NCBI GenBank assembly: GCA_016183655.1
Contig: JACPEH010000012.1
Span: 62,001 to 126,000, forward strand
Source of the DNA: Rhodocyclales bacterium
Lineage (GTDB): Bacteria; Pseudomonadota; Gammaproteobacteria; Burkholderiales; Rhodocyclaceae
Reading direction: 5' to 3'
Length of the DNA stretch: 64,000 nt
Below the pieces are notes generated by a model. It was not told where the DNA came from and made no database searches. It saw only the letters and a list, made by a program, of their open reading frames with translations. Below, piece after piece: positions 55,755-64,000 of the stretch; the stretch's first letter is position 1; each line of letters opens with the position of its first letter. The position numbers and the translations under genes were made by a program.

Positions 55755-56825
55755 ATGCAGCCACGTCATACGCAATACGCCCAGTTCGCCATCGTCGCCG
55801 CGTTGATCGTCGGCTGCATCGCCGTGTTGCTGCCCTTCGTCGGCACGCTGCTGTTCGCCCTCGTCATTGCGACAACGACCTGGCCGCTCTACGCCCGCCT
55901 GCTGGCGCTGCTGCGCCAGCGGCACACGCTGGCCGCGCTGATCATGGCGCTGCTGCTGGTCGTGTTGCTGGCGATCCCGATGAGCCTGCTCTCGGGCAAC
56001 CTGGCCGGCAGCATCGACATGGTCACGCAGCACCTGCGCCCGCTGATCGAGAACGGCCTACCGGCCGATCCGCCGCAGTGGCTCGTCCGCCTGCCGCTGG
56101 TCGGCGGCGCCATCGAGGAGTACTGGCACACGCTCGCGGCCAGCCGCGAGGAACTGAACAGCCTGCTGCAGCAGTTCGTCGACCCGGCGCGCAAGCTGGC
56201 GCTGACGGCGGTGAAGATTTCCGCGCAGGGCCTGCTGCAGCTGCTGCTGGTGATCTTCTTCGTCTTCTTCATCTTCCGCGACGCGCACAGCTACGGCAAC
56301 GCGCTGCTGACCGCCGCGCGCAAGCTCGGCGGCCCGCTCGGCGAGCGCATGCTCAAGCTCGCCCGCAACACGATCACCGGCGTCATGGTCGGCATCATCG
56401 GCACGGCGGCGGCGCAGGCAGTGGTCGGCATGATCGGCTACCTGATCGCCGGCGTCCCCGGCGTGATGATGCTGACCTTCGCCACCTTCATCTTCGCCAT
56501 GGTGCCGGTGATCGGCCCGACGCTGATCTGGGGCGGCGCCGCCTTCTGGCTCTACGGGCAGGGGCAGACCGGCTGGGCGGTGTTCATGCTGCTCTGGGGC
56601 ATGCTCGGCATCTCCAGCGTCGACAACTTCATCAAGCCCATCCTCATTTCGCGCACGGCGGCGCAGCCGCTGCTGCTGATCATCGTCGGCGTCTTCGGCG
56701 GCGTGCTGGTGTTCGGCTTCATCGGCATCTTCCTCGGGCCGACGCTGCTGGCGCTCGGCCAGACGCTGATCCGCGAGTGGATCGCCGACAAGGCGGCCGA
56801 CCTCAACTACTCCGAGCCGACGTAG
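55755..56825 (+). CDS. AI-2E family transporter
   Basis: 356 residues with about seven to eight helices. N-terminal FAIVAALIVGCIAVLLPFVGTLLFALVIATTTWPLYARLL and the C-terminal signature MVPVIGPTLIWGGAAFWLYGQ, WGMLGISSVDNFIKPILISR and GGVLVFGFIGIFLGPTLLALG are typical of the AI-2E/PerM family. Members transport different solutes or act as Na+/H+ antiporters. It sits between ruvA and ruvB, an insertion into the usual operon; only 8 and 9 bp separate it from them, so it is likely co-transcribed. Confidence 0.9.
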   Translation: MQPRHTQYAQFAIVAALIVGCIAVLLPFVGTLLFALVIATTTWPLYARLLALLRQRHTLAALIMALLLVVLLAIPMSLLSGNLAGSIDMVTQHLRPLIENGLPADPPQWLVRLPLVGGAIEEYWHTLAASREELNSLLQQFVDPARKLALTAVKISAQGLLQLLLVIFFVFFIFRDAHSYGNALLTAARKLGGPLGERMLKLARNTITGVMVGIIGTAAAQAVVGMIGYLIAGVPGVMMLTFATFIFAMVPVIGPTLIWGGAAFWLYGQGQTGWAVFMLLWGMLGISSVDNFIKPILISRTAAQPLLLIIVGVFGGVLVFGFIGIFLGPTLLALGQTLIREWIADKAADLNYSEPT

Positions 56826-56834
56826 AATCGCGCC

Positions 56835-57890
<1,056 letters not shown>

Positions 57891-57904
57891 AAAGGCCAGC
57901 GACG

Positions 57905-58336
57905 ATGCAGCAACTCCTCGGCGGCTACCTGTGGATTCTGCAAAGCGACGACGCCCTGCTCCTCGGGCTGATCATCTTTTCCTCCGGCGTCGGCATCGGC
58001 GCCGCAGTCATCCAGATCAACTCGATCGTCAGCCGGCAGGCCAACGACGCGGTCACCTCGGTGATCACCTGGATGCTGCTGCTAGCCTTCTCGCTGAGCG
58101 CGATCTACTACCTGTGGCACAGCTCGGCGAACGTGATCATTCCGCTGCTGATCGGCACGCTGGCGCTCAGCTCGGCGGCCGGCCTGGCGGTGTCGCTCAA
58201 CGCCCGCAAACGCCTCGCCGAGGTCGCCGCTGCCCGCCGCCAGCCCAACGACGAGACCTTGCTGCAGGACTATCAGGTGCTGCGCACCGCCAGCGCGCTG
58301 CGCAAGCGCCTGCGCCTCGCCCGCCAGCAGCGCTGA
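57905..58336 (+). CDS. Hypothetical membrane protein
   Basis: 143 residues with three hydrophobic segments: LLLGLIIFSSGVGIGAAVIQINSIV, AVTSVITWMLLLAFSLSAIYYLW and VIIPLLIGTLALSSAAGLAVSL. The C terminus (about 100-143) is basic and helical (ARKRLAEVAAARRQ, ALRKRLRLARQQR). I know no family. 14 bp after ruvB, so in the same transcript; followed by a new promoter for the kinase gene. Confidence 0.75.
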   Translation: MQQLLGGYLWILQSDDALLLGLIIFSSGVGIGAAVIQINSIVSRQANDAVTSVITWMLLLAFSLSAIYYLWHSSANVIIPLLIGTLALSSAAGLAVSLNARKRLAEVAAARRQPNDETLLQDYQVLRTASALRKRLRLARQQR

Positions 58337-58362
58337 GGTTTGGCTGCGCCGAGTCGGTCACA

Positions 58363-58387
58363 CAATTGTTGCATTTCGCAACGATTG
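58363..58387. promoter_or_regulatory. Dyad overlapping the promoter of the two-component system
   Basis: CAATTGTTGC-ATTTC-GCAACGATTG is a 25-bp inverted repeat with one mismatch in ten pairs. It covers the -35 of TTGCAT-N17-AAGAAT (58369-58397), whose start point is almost at the histidine-kinase ATG (58406), again near leaderless. It could be the site of the partner regulator or another factor. Confidence 0.55.
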
Positions 58388-58405
58388 CGTGAAGAATAGC
58401 GGCCC

Positions 58406-59824
58406 ATGCCAAAACTGCAATCCCTGCACGCCAAGATCCTGTTCGGCTACAGCCTGGTCGGACTGCTCTTCGTCGCGCTCGTCGTCAGCTCACTGATCGA
58501 CTTCCGCCGGCTGGAAACCAAGATCAACGAGCAGCAGCACGTCGCCGACCTGCACGACGAGGTCCGCTATTCACGGCGGATGGAAAAGAACTACCTGCTC
58601 TACCGCAAGAACGGCGACCTCGCCGAATCGATCGAGCGCGCCAACAACGCGCTGGCGCTGCTCAAGCAGCTGCCGCCGCAGCTTTCCGACACCGAGATCC
58701 AGGCCAGCGCCACGGAAACGCTGGAGCGCTACCGCGAGCTGCTGATCGAGATGGCCAACGCCGACCGCCATGGCCGGGTGTCGGACGAAGTCACTGACGA
58801 ACTCTTGATCACCGGTTCGCGCATGCTGTCGCTCGGCGAGAAGCTCGACGCCGAAGCGCGCCAACTGCTCGATGACGCCGTCGCCGCACACCACCGCAAC
58901 CTGCAATGGACCATCCTCGCCGCGATCGCGCTTGCCGTCGCCGCCGGCGTACTGGTCACGCGCAGCGTCGTGCAGCCGCTACGCACGATCGAGACCAGCC
59001 TTTCGCGCGTCGCCACCGGCGAAGCCGGCCGCCTCGACCACACCTCGGAGGACCGCGAGGTCGGCTCGCTGACCGACGCCATCAACCGCACGCTGAACGA
59101 ACTCGGCGAGCGGCAGAAAGCAATCACCCGCTCCTCCAGGCTGGTCGCGCTGGGAACGATGCTCTCCGGCGTCGCCCACGAGCTCAATAACCCGCTGTCG
59201 AACATCTCCACCTCGTGCCAGATCCTGATCGAGGAGATCGACGACCTGCCGGAAGACATCCGCCACGACCTGCTGACCCAGATCGACGGCGAGGTGCTGC
59301 GCGCCCAGCGCATCGTCAGCACGCTGCTCGACTTCGCCCGCGAACGGCAGTACGAGCGCGCCGAAACGCCGGTGCGCACGCTGGTCGACGAGGTGCTGCA
59401 GCTGACCCGCAACCTGACGCCGACCGACGCGACGATCGCCGTCGACATTCCTGAAAACCTGCTGATCGACGTCGACCGCCAGCGCTTCCAGCAGGTGCTG
59501 ATCAACCTGCTGCAGAACGCCGCCGGCGTCATCGGCGCCGGCGGCCTAATCCGCATCACGGCCCGGCGCGAAGTGCGAGCGGACGGCGCCGGCACGCTGA
59601 TCGCCGTCGAAGACAACGGCCCCGGCATCGCCGCGGAAAACCTGCCGCGCATCTTCGACCCCTTCTTCTCGACCAAGCCGGTAGGCAAGGGCACCGGCCT
59701 CGGTCTCTTCATCGTGCACGAGATCGTCGGCCAGCACGGCGGCAGCGTTTCCGTCGATTCGGAAGCGGGCCACGGCTGCCGCTTCAGCGTGCACATCCCC
59801 GACCGCAAGAAAACGGAGAAATGA
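58406..59824 (+). CDS. Sensor histidine kinase with HAMP domain
   Basis: 472 residues. Membrane helix 1 (about 10-30, ILFGYSLVGLLFVALVVSSLI), a periplasmic helical sensor region (about 35-165), helix 2 (LQWTILAAIALAVAAGVLVTRSVV), HAMP, then HisKA with phospho-acceptor H in SGVAHELNNPLSNIS near 258. The HATPase_c domain has LINLLQNAA (N), VEDNGPGIA (G1), FDPFFSTKP and GKGTGLGLFIVHEIVGQHGG. NtrB-like H box. Cognate regulator lies 82 bp downstream. The signal it senses is unknown; the periplasmic part lacks a named domain I can recognise. Confidence 0.93.
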   Translation: MPKLQSLHAKILFGYSLVGLLFVALVVSSLIDFRRLETKINEQQHVADLHDEVRYSRRMEKNYLLYRKNGDLAESIERANNALALLKQLPPQLSDTEIQASATETLERYRELLIEMANADRHGRVSDEVTDELLITGSRMLSLGEKLDAEARQLLDDAVAAHHRNLQWTILAAIALAVAAGVLVTRSVVQPLRTIETSLSRVATGEAGRLDHTSEDREVGSLTDAINRTLNELGERQKAITRSSRLVALGTMLSGVAHELNNPLSNISTSCQILIEEIDDLPEDIRHDLLTQIDGEVLRAQRIVSTLLDFARERQYERAETPVRTLVDEVLQLTRNLTPTDATIAVDIPENLLIDVDRQRFQQVLINLLQNAAGVIGAGGLIRITARREVRADGAGTLIAVEDNGPGIAAENLPRIFDPFFSTKPVGKGTGLGLFIVHEIVGQHGGSVSVDSEAGHGCRFSVHIPDRKKTEK

Positions 59825-59859
59825 TGTACCCCCACGCTCACATTCGTTCTCTGCCCCGC

Positions 59860-59879
59860 AAGGAGGCGCATGCCTCCTT
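59860..59879 (+). repeat. Hairpin with anti-Shine-Dalgarno arm before the response regulator
   Basis: AAGGAGGC-GCAT-GCCTCCTT is a perfect 8-bp hairpin in the kinase-regulator gap. Its right arm GCCTCCTT could instead pair with the real ribosome site CAGGAGGC just before ATG 59907, so it may tune translation of the regulator or end part of the message. Confidence 0.55.
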
Positions 59880-59906
59880 CGGGTCGGCCCTTCAGGAGGC
59901 ATAGCC

Positions 59907-61229
59907 ATGAACAAAGGACGCATCCTGGTCGTCGACGACGAGGAAATCGCCCGTCGCAACCTGTCGCACGTGCTGGAGCGCGAGGGCTACCAGGTGGACT
60001 GCGCGCAGGATGGCGCCGCGGCGCTGGCGCTGCTCGCCGAAGCCCGCTACCAGCTGGTGCTGACCGACCTGCGCATGCCCGGCATCGACGGCCTCGAATT
60101 GCTGCGGCAGACCAAGCAGCGCTGGCCGGACACCGAGGTGGTGATGATCACCGCGCACGCCAACGCCAGCTCGGCGGTCGAGGCGATGACCAACGGTGCC
60201 TTCTACTACGTCGAGAAGCCGTTCCGCCTGCCCGACGTCAGGAAGATCGTCGGCGAAGCGACGCAGAAGGCGGCGCTGAAGCGCGAGAACGCCTCGCTGA
60301 AGGCCGCGCTCGACCAGGCGACGACGGCGCCGCGGATCATTTCCAGCAACCCCGAGATGCTCGCCGTACTCGGCACCGCCGACGGCATCGCCGCCACCGA
60401 CTGCGGCGTGCTGATCGCCGGCGAGCAGGGCACCGGCCGCGAGGCGCTGGCCCGTCACATCCACGAGAAGAGCGGACGCGGCGGCGCCTTTGTCGCCGTC
60501 AGCTGCGGCACGCTCGCCGAGGAAGCCCTCGCCACCGAACTGTTCGGCCAGGACGGCACGCCCGGCGCGGTCGAGGCGGCCGCCGGCGGCACCCTCTTCC
60601 TCGACGAGGTGGCGACGCTGCCGGCGGCACTGCAGCCGCGCCTGCTGCGCCTCGTCCAGGACGGCGAATTCTCGCGCCAGGGCAGCAACCAGACGCTGCA
60701 GGCGGCGCTGCGCGTGATCTCCGCCAGCACCCAGGACCTCGCCGCGCTGGCCGAGGAAGGGGCCTACCGCCAGGATCTCTTCTTCCGCCTGGCCGTCGTC
60801 ACCCTGACCTTGCCGCCGCTCAGGAAGCGCCGCGGCGACATCCCGCTGCTGGCCATGCATTTCCTCACCCGCGCCGCACAGCGCATGGGCAAGCCGGTCT
60901 CCGAGATCGCCCCGGAGGCCTTCGACCGCCTGCTCGCCTACGGCTTCCCCGGCAACCTGCGCGAACTGGAAAGCCTGATCGAGCGCGGCGTCGCACTAGC
61001 CACCGGCCATGCGCTGAGCGCCGACCTGCTGCCGGAAACGCTGGGCAACCCGGCGGCACCGGCGGCCGGCGAAGCACCGGCGCTCAAGACGCTGGAAGAA
61101 CTGGAGCGCGAGCACATCCTGAAGGCACTGGAGCATACCGGCGGCAACCGCGCGCTGGCCGCGCAACTGCTCGGCATCGACCGCGTCTCGCTCTGGCGCA
61201 AGCTACGTCGCTACAACGAAGAAGCGTGA
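59907..61229 (+). CDS. NtrC-type response regulator lacking the GAFTGA loop
   Basis: 440 residues with a receiver domain (ILVVDDEE, D in LVLTDLRMPG near residue 53, K in YVEKPF), an AAA+ domain and a Fis-type HTH (NRALAAQLLGIDRVSLWRKL). Walker A reads IAGEQGTGREALA in place of GESGTGKE (Gln for Ser, Arg for Lys), and Walker B is GGTLFLDEV. Between ELFG and GGTLFLDE only about 12 residues remain (QDGTPGAVEAAA), so the GAFTGA loop that touches sigma-54 is gone. The ATP-site Lys is replaced too. It probably does not activate sigma-54 but may work with sigma-70, as TyrR or Rhodobacter NtrC do. Strong AGGAGG before ATG 59907. Confidence 0.88.
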   Translation: MNKGRILVVDDEEIARRNLSHVLEREGYQVDCAQDGAAALALLAEARYQLVLTDLRMPGIDGLELLRQTKQRWPDTEVVMITAHANASSAVEAMTNGAFYYVEKPFRLPDVRKIVGEATQKAALKRENASLKAALDQATTAPRIISSNPEMLAVLGTADGIAATDCGVLIAGEQGTGREALARHIHEKSGRGGAFVAVSCGTLAEEALATELFGQDGTPGAVEAAAGGTLFLDEVATLPAALQPRLLRLVQDGEFSRQGSNQTLQAALRVISASTQDLAALAEEGAYRQDLFFRLAVVTLTLPPLRKRRGDIPLLAMHFLTRAAQRMGKPVSEIAPEAFDRLLAYGFPGNLRELESLIERGVALATGHALSADLLPETLGNPAAPAAGEAPALKTLEELEREHILKALEHTGGNRALAAQLLGIDRVSLWRKLRRYNEEA

Positions 61230-61280
61230 AATAACAAACTGTTACAAACAGATACTCAACCACCAAGTTAAAATCGACCG

Positions 61281-61718
61281 ATGAAGCACGAACAGAAGCC
61301 CAACGCCTTCACGATTCCGGCCCGCATCTACTACGCCGAAACCGATGCCGGCGGCGTCATCTACCACTCGAAGTACCTCGACCTCTTCGAGCGCTGCCGC
61401 ACCGAATGGCTGCGCGACCTCGGGCACAACCAGCAGAACCTGATCGACGAGCACAACATCGTCTTCGTCGTGCGCAACATCAACATCGACTACCTGCGCC
61501 CCGGCCGCCTCGACGACCTGCTGCAGATCGGGCTGGAGGTCGACAAGCTCGGCCGCAGCCAGATCATCTTCCGCCAGCATGCCCGCCGGCAGGAGGCCGA
61601 CGGCAGCTGGACCGAACTGGCGACGGCGACGGTGCAGATCGTCTGCGTCGACTTCGCCCGATTCAAATCCGCTCCCATTCCCGACTGGCTGCGCGCCCAG
61701 CTGGAGACCCTGCAATGA
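61281..61718 (+). CDS. ybgC: Acyl-CoA thioesterase YbgC (Tol-Pal associated)
   Basis: 145 residues. Hot-dog fold with the YbgC signature [28 protein letters not shown], containing the catalytic Asp, then [25 protein letters not shown]. It begins the tol-pal cluster and overlaps tolQ by four bases. Hydrolyses acyl-CoA, possibly for phospholipid trafficking. The 51 bp upstream are A/T-rich with a TAAAAT at 61269, a plausible -10. Confidence 0.93.
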   Translation: MKHEQKPNAFTIPARIYYAETDAGGVIYHSKYLDLFERCRTEWLRDLGHNQQNLIDEHNIVFVVRNINIDYLRPGRLDDLLQIGLEVDKLGRSQIIFRQHARRQEADGSWTELATATVQIVCVDFARFKSAPIPDWLRAQLETLQ

Positions 61719-62392
61719 ACGTCACGCAAGACCTGTCGATCCTGCACCTGATCCTCAACGCCAGCGCCGTCGTCCAGGCGGTGATGCTGCTGCTTGCCGG
61801 CGTCTCCTTCATGAGCTGGTACTACATCTTCCGCAAGTACTACGCGGTGCGGCTGCAGCGCAGCAAGGCCGAGCAGTTCGAGCGCGACTTCTGGTCCGGC
61901 GGCGACCTCAACGCGCTGTTCAACAGCGCGGTGAACGACCGCCACCACGCCGGCAGCATGGAGCGCATCTTCGAGGCCGGTTTCCGCGAATTCACCAAGC
62001 TGCGCGGGCAGAAGAACCTGGAAGCGAAGGACGTCGTCGACGGCTCGCGGCGCGCGATGCGCGCCACCTACCAGCGCGAGCTCGACGAACTCGAAGCGCA
62101 CCTCGCCTTCCTCGCCTCGGTCGGCTCGGTGTCGCCGTACATCGGCCTGTTCGGCACGGTGTGGGGGATCATGCACGCCTTCCGCGCGCTGGCCAACGTC
62201 GGCCAGGCGACGCTGGCCTCGGTCGCCCCCGGCATCGCCGAGGCGCTGGTGGCGACCGCCATCGGCCTGTTCGCGGCGATCCCGGCGGTGCTCGCCTACA
62301 ACCGCTTCTCGCACGACATCGACCGCCTCGCCACCCGCTTCGAGTCCTTCCAGGAGGAATTCTCGAACATCCTGCAGCGGCAGATGAGATAA
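61715..62392 (+). CDS. tolQ: Tol-Pal system protein TolQ
   Basis: 225 residues from ATG 61715. Three membrane helices: [21 protein letters not shown] (TM1), then a long cytoplasmic loop, then [21 protein letters not shown] (TM2, with the conserved GLFGTVWG) and [20 protein letters not shown] (TM3). Works with TolR as a proton-driven motor that energises TolA during outer-membrane constriction. Confidence 0.96.
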   Translation: MNVTQDLSILHLILNASAVVQAVMLLLAGVSFMSWYYIFRKYYAVRLQRSKAEQFERDFWSGGDLNALFNSAVNDRHHAGSMERIFEAGFREFTKLRGQKNLEAKDVVDGSRRAMRATYQRELDELEAHLAFLASVGSVSPYIGLFGTVWGIMHAFRALANVGQATLASVAPGIAEALVATAIGLFAAIPAVLAYNRFSHDIDRLATRFESFQEEFSNILQRQMR

Positions 62393-62396
62393 GGCC

Positions 62397-62798
62397 ATGC
62401 GCCCGCGCCGCCTGAAAAACGAAATCAACGTCGTACCGTACATCGACGTCATGCTGGTGCTGCTGGTCATCTTCATGGTGGCGGCGCCGATGATGACGAC
62501 CGGCTCGGTCGACCTGCCGTCCACGGGTAAAAGCTCGCAGGTGCCGGCCAACCCGACGCGCGTGCTGGTCAAGGCCGACGGCTCGATCGCCGTCAAGGAC
62601 GCCAAGGGCAACGACCACGGCGTCGACCGCGCCGGACTGGCCAGCTATCTGCGCGCCGAGCAGGCGAAGAATGCGGAACTGGCGGTGCTCGTCGCCGGCG
62701 ACAAGAACGCCCGCTACGAAGCCGTGCTCGACGTGCTCGACGGCATCAAGCAACTCGACATCAAGCGCGTCGGGCTGGAAACCGTGCGCAAGCAATGA
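62397..62798 (+). CDS. tolR: Tol-Pal system protein TolR
   Basis: 133 residues. One membrane helix, NVVPYIDVMLVLLVIFMVAAPM, with the conserved Asp (D of YIDVMLVLL) that carries protons. The periplasmic domain has the ExbD-like pattern VLVKADGSIAVKD and YEAVLDVLDGIKQLDIKRVGLET. Four bp after tolQ, overlapping tolA by four. Confidence 0.95.
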   Translation: MRPRRLKNEINVVPYIDVMLVLLVIFMVAAPMMTTGSVDLPSTGKSSQVPANPTRVLVKADGSIAVKDAKGNDHGVDRAGLASYLRAEQAKNAELAVLVAGDKNARYEAVLDVLDGIKQLDIKRVGLETVRKQ

Positions 62799-63583
62799 TC
62801 CTCCCCTACCCACAGGACGACCGGGAGAAGTGGAAGTCGCTGGCGCTCGCCGCCGGCGTCCACCTGGCGCTGGTCGTCGCGCTGTTCGTCGGCGTGCAGT
62901 GGAAGAGCCACACCCCGGCCGCGGTCGAGGTCGAGCTGTGGGAGAACGTCCCCGCCGCCCGCCCGGCGCCGCCGCCCCCCGAGGTGAAACCGGAGCCGAA
63001 GCCGGAACCGAAACCCGAGCCCCGGGTGGAGCCGAAACCCGAGCCAAAACCCGAACCGAAACCGGAGATCGCGCTCAAGGAAGAGAAGAAAAAGAAGCCG
63101 CCGGAACCGCCGAAGAAGGAGGAACCGAAAAAGGTCGAGCCGAAGAAACCGGAACCGCCGCGCCCCTCGTTCGACGAGGAGCTGAAGCGCGAGCAGAAAC
63201 AGCTCGACCAGCAGAAGCGCATGCAGCAGCAGGCCGCCCGGGCCGAGGCCGAAACGCGGGCGATGAACGAGGCGCGCAACGAGCAGGCCGCCGCCGCCCG
63301 CAACCGCGGGCTGGCCGACTATGTCGGCAAGATCCGCGGCAAGATCCGCGGCAACACCGTGCTGCCGCCGGCGATCCAGGGCAACCCGGAAGCGCTGGTC
63401 GAGGTCACGCAGCTACCGTCGGGCGAGGTCATCTCGGTGCGCATCAAGCGCTCGAGCGGCAACCCGAACCTCGACACGGCGATCGAGCGCGCGATCCTGA
63501 AATCGTCGCCGCTGCCCAAACCCGACCAGCCGGAATTGTTCCAGCGTGTGCTGGAAATCAAATACCGGCCGTTCGAAGAGTAA
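62795..63583 (+). CDS. tolA: Tol-Pal system protein TolA
   Basis: 262 residues. An N-terminal membrane anchor (LALAAGVHLALVVALFVGVQW) is followed by a Pro/Glu/Lys-rich region with KPEP repeats (about 60-125) and a helix-rich middle (QKQLDQQKRMQQQAARAEAETRAMNE). The C-terminal TonB-like domain (about 170-262) has GNPEALVEVTQLPSGEVISVRIKRSSGNPNLDTAIERAI. It links TolQR to TolB and Pal. The gene overlaps tolR by four bases. Confidence 0.93.
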   Translation: MILPYPQDDREKWKSLALAAGVHLALVVALFVGVQWKSHTPAAVEVELWENVPAARPAPPPPEVKPEPKPEPKPEPRVEPKPEPKPEPKPEIALKEEKKKKPPEPPKKEEPKKVEPKKPEPPRPSFDEELKREQKQLDQQKRMQQQAARAEAETRAMNEARNEQAAAARNRGLADYVGKIRGKIRGNTVLPPAIQGNPEALVEVTQLPSGEVISVRIKRSSGNPNLDTAIERAILKSSPLPKPDQPELFQRVLEIKYRPFEE

Positions 63584-63631
63584 ATGCCTAAGCATCGGTA
63601 TAATCACGCCTTTCCCGGAGAACGCACCCCG

Positions 63632-64000
63632 ATGACCCGTCCGAATTTCCGTCGCCTCCGCCAGATTGCCTTGTGCTGCGCGGCGGCCTTCAGCCTGGCC
63701 GCGCAGGCGCAGCTCTCGATCGAGGTGACCGGCGCCGGCGCCAACCGCATCCCGGTGACGATCGCCGATTTCGGCGGCGAGGCCGGCGTCTCGCGCGCGC
63801 TGACCTCGGTCATCCGCGGCGACCTGGAGCGCTCGGGGATGTTCAAGCTGGTCGACCAGGCGCAATCGCCGCTGACCGAAGCCAGCACCGTCGATTTCGG
63901 CGCCGCCCGCAGCCGGGGTGCCGACGCCGTCGCCGTCGGCAGCATCGGCGCCATGGCCGACAGCCGCTACGAGTCGCGCTTCCGCCTGTTCGACACCGCC
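63632..64000 (+). CDS. tolB: Tol-Pal system protein TolB, N-terminal part (3' end outside window)
   Basis: Only 123 codons are present before the window ends. From ATG 63632 the signal peptide (RLRQIALCCAAAFSLAAQAQ) leads to LSIEVTGAGANRIPVTIADFGGEAGVSRALTSVIRGDLERSGMF, which is the TolB N-terminal domain. The seven-bladed propeller would lie beyond. GGAG stands about 12 bases before the ATG. Follows tolA after 48 bp. Confidence 0.93.
   Translation, partial: MTRPNFRRLRQIALCCAAAFSLAAQAQLSIEVTGAGANRIPVTIADFGGEAGVSRALTSVIRGDLERSGMFKLVDQAQSPLTEASTVDFGAARSRGADAVAVGSIGAMADSRYESRFRLFDTA

Noticed and set aside
59907-61229. Standard sigma-54 activator
   Set aside because: The GAFTGA loop is missing and Walker A is altered, so sigma-54 activation should not be assumed.
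62975-63170. Direct repeats of the form ccgaaaccggagccg
   Set aside because: These encode the KPEP-type linker of TolA, a normal protein repeat, not a CRISPR or DNA element.

Overview
The window is a GC-rich chromosomal segment of a Gram-negative bacterium, most likely a betaproteobacterium of the Rhodocyclaceae (Azospira/Dechloromonas-like). The case rests on gene content and order: hslVU, xerC-DUF484-dapF, lpxL next to metK, an S-adenosylhomocysteine riboswitch in front of ahcY and metF, and a ruvCAB-ybgC-tolQRAB block. I see no tRNA, rRNA, CRISPR array, insertion sequence or prophage. The species assignment is inference; no database was searched.

Layout. 1-5.2 kb: end of an MFS transporter, a YbaK-like deacylase, an AEC carrier, and an STAS protein-hslV-hslU run. 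5.25-11.97 kb: a compact minus-strand zinc-starvation operon (Fur/Zur repressor, two CobW/COG0523 GTPases, a DUF2946 protein, an outer-membrane porin, then the binding protein, ATPase and permease of a Zn/Mn ABC importer). It starts from one promoter whose -35 box lies inside a 15-bp palindrome. 12-17.2 kb: rlmI, a 1-Cys peroxiredoxin, xerC, DUF484, dapF and a GNAT gene.

17.3-35.6 kb: a large lipopolysaccharide core cluster lying between two lipid A acyltransferase genes. The plus-strand arm has an acyltransferase, a NodU-type carbamoyltransferase, four glycosyltransferase-like genes and a GT-C-like membrane protein. The centre has msbA. The minus-strand arms carry waaG, waaP and four more genes with WaaP/InaA-type kinase folds. 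Together these hold six kinase domains, including a tandem kinase and a glycoside-hydrolase-like/kinase fusion. The gene set resembles the Pseudomonas aeruginosa core region (WaaG, WaaP, PA5006-PA5008-type kinases, WapO, WapH, PA4998, MsbA) in a rearranged order.

35.6-44.3 kb: the methyl cycle. metK sits behind a promoter and a structured leader of about 136 nt that I cannot assign to a known riboswitch class. An HD-GYP phosphodiesterase and a small membrane protein follow. Then come ahcY under a clear SAH riboswitch, a small holin-like membrane protein, metF, a TfoX-N protein, a SAM methyltransferase and an RlmN-like radical SAM enzyme. 44.2-54.5 kb: assorted genes (DMT transporters, LysR regulator, DUF4143 ATPase, ABC-F protein, HerA-like ATPase, YebC, a hemerythrin protein with an FNR-like box). 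54.6-64 kb: ruvC-ruvA-(AI-2E permease)-ruvB, a two-component system whose NtrC-type regulator lacks the GAFTGA loop, then ybgC-tolQRA and the start of tolB.

The points most worth following up are the metK leader RNA, the six-domain LPS kinase set with its hydrolase-kinase fusion, the single-promoter zinc operon with an apparently leaderless repressor mRNA, and the GAFTGA-less response regulator with a dyad over the promoter of its kinase gene.
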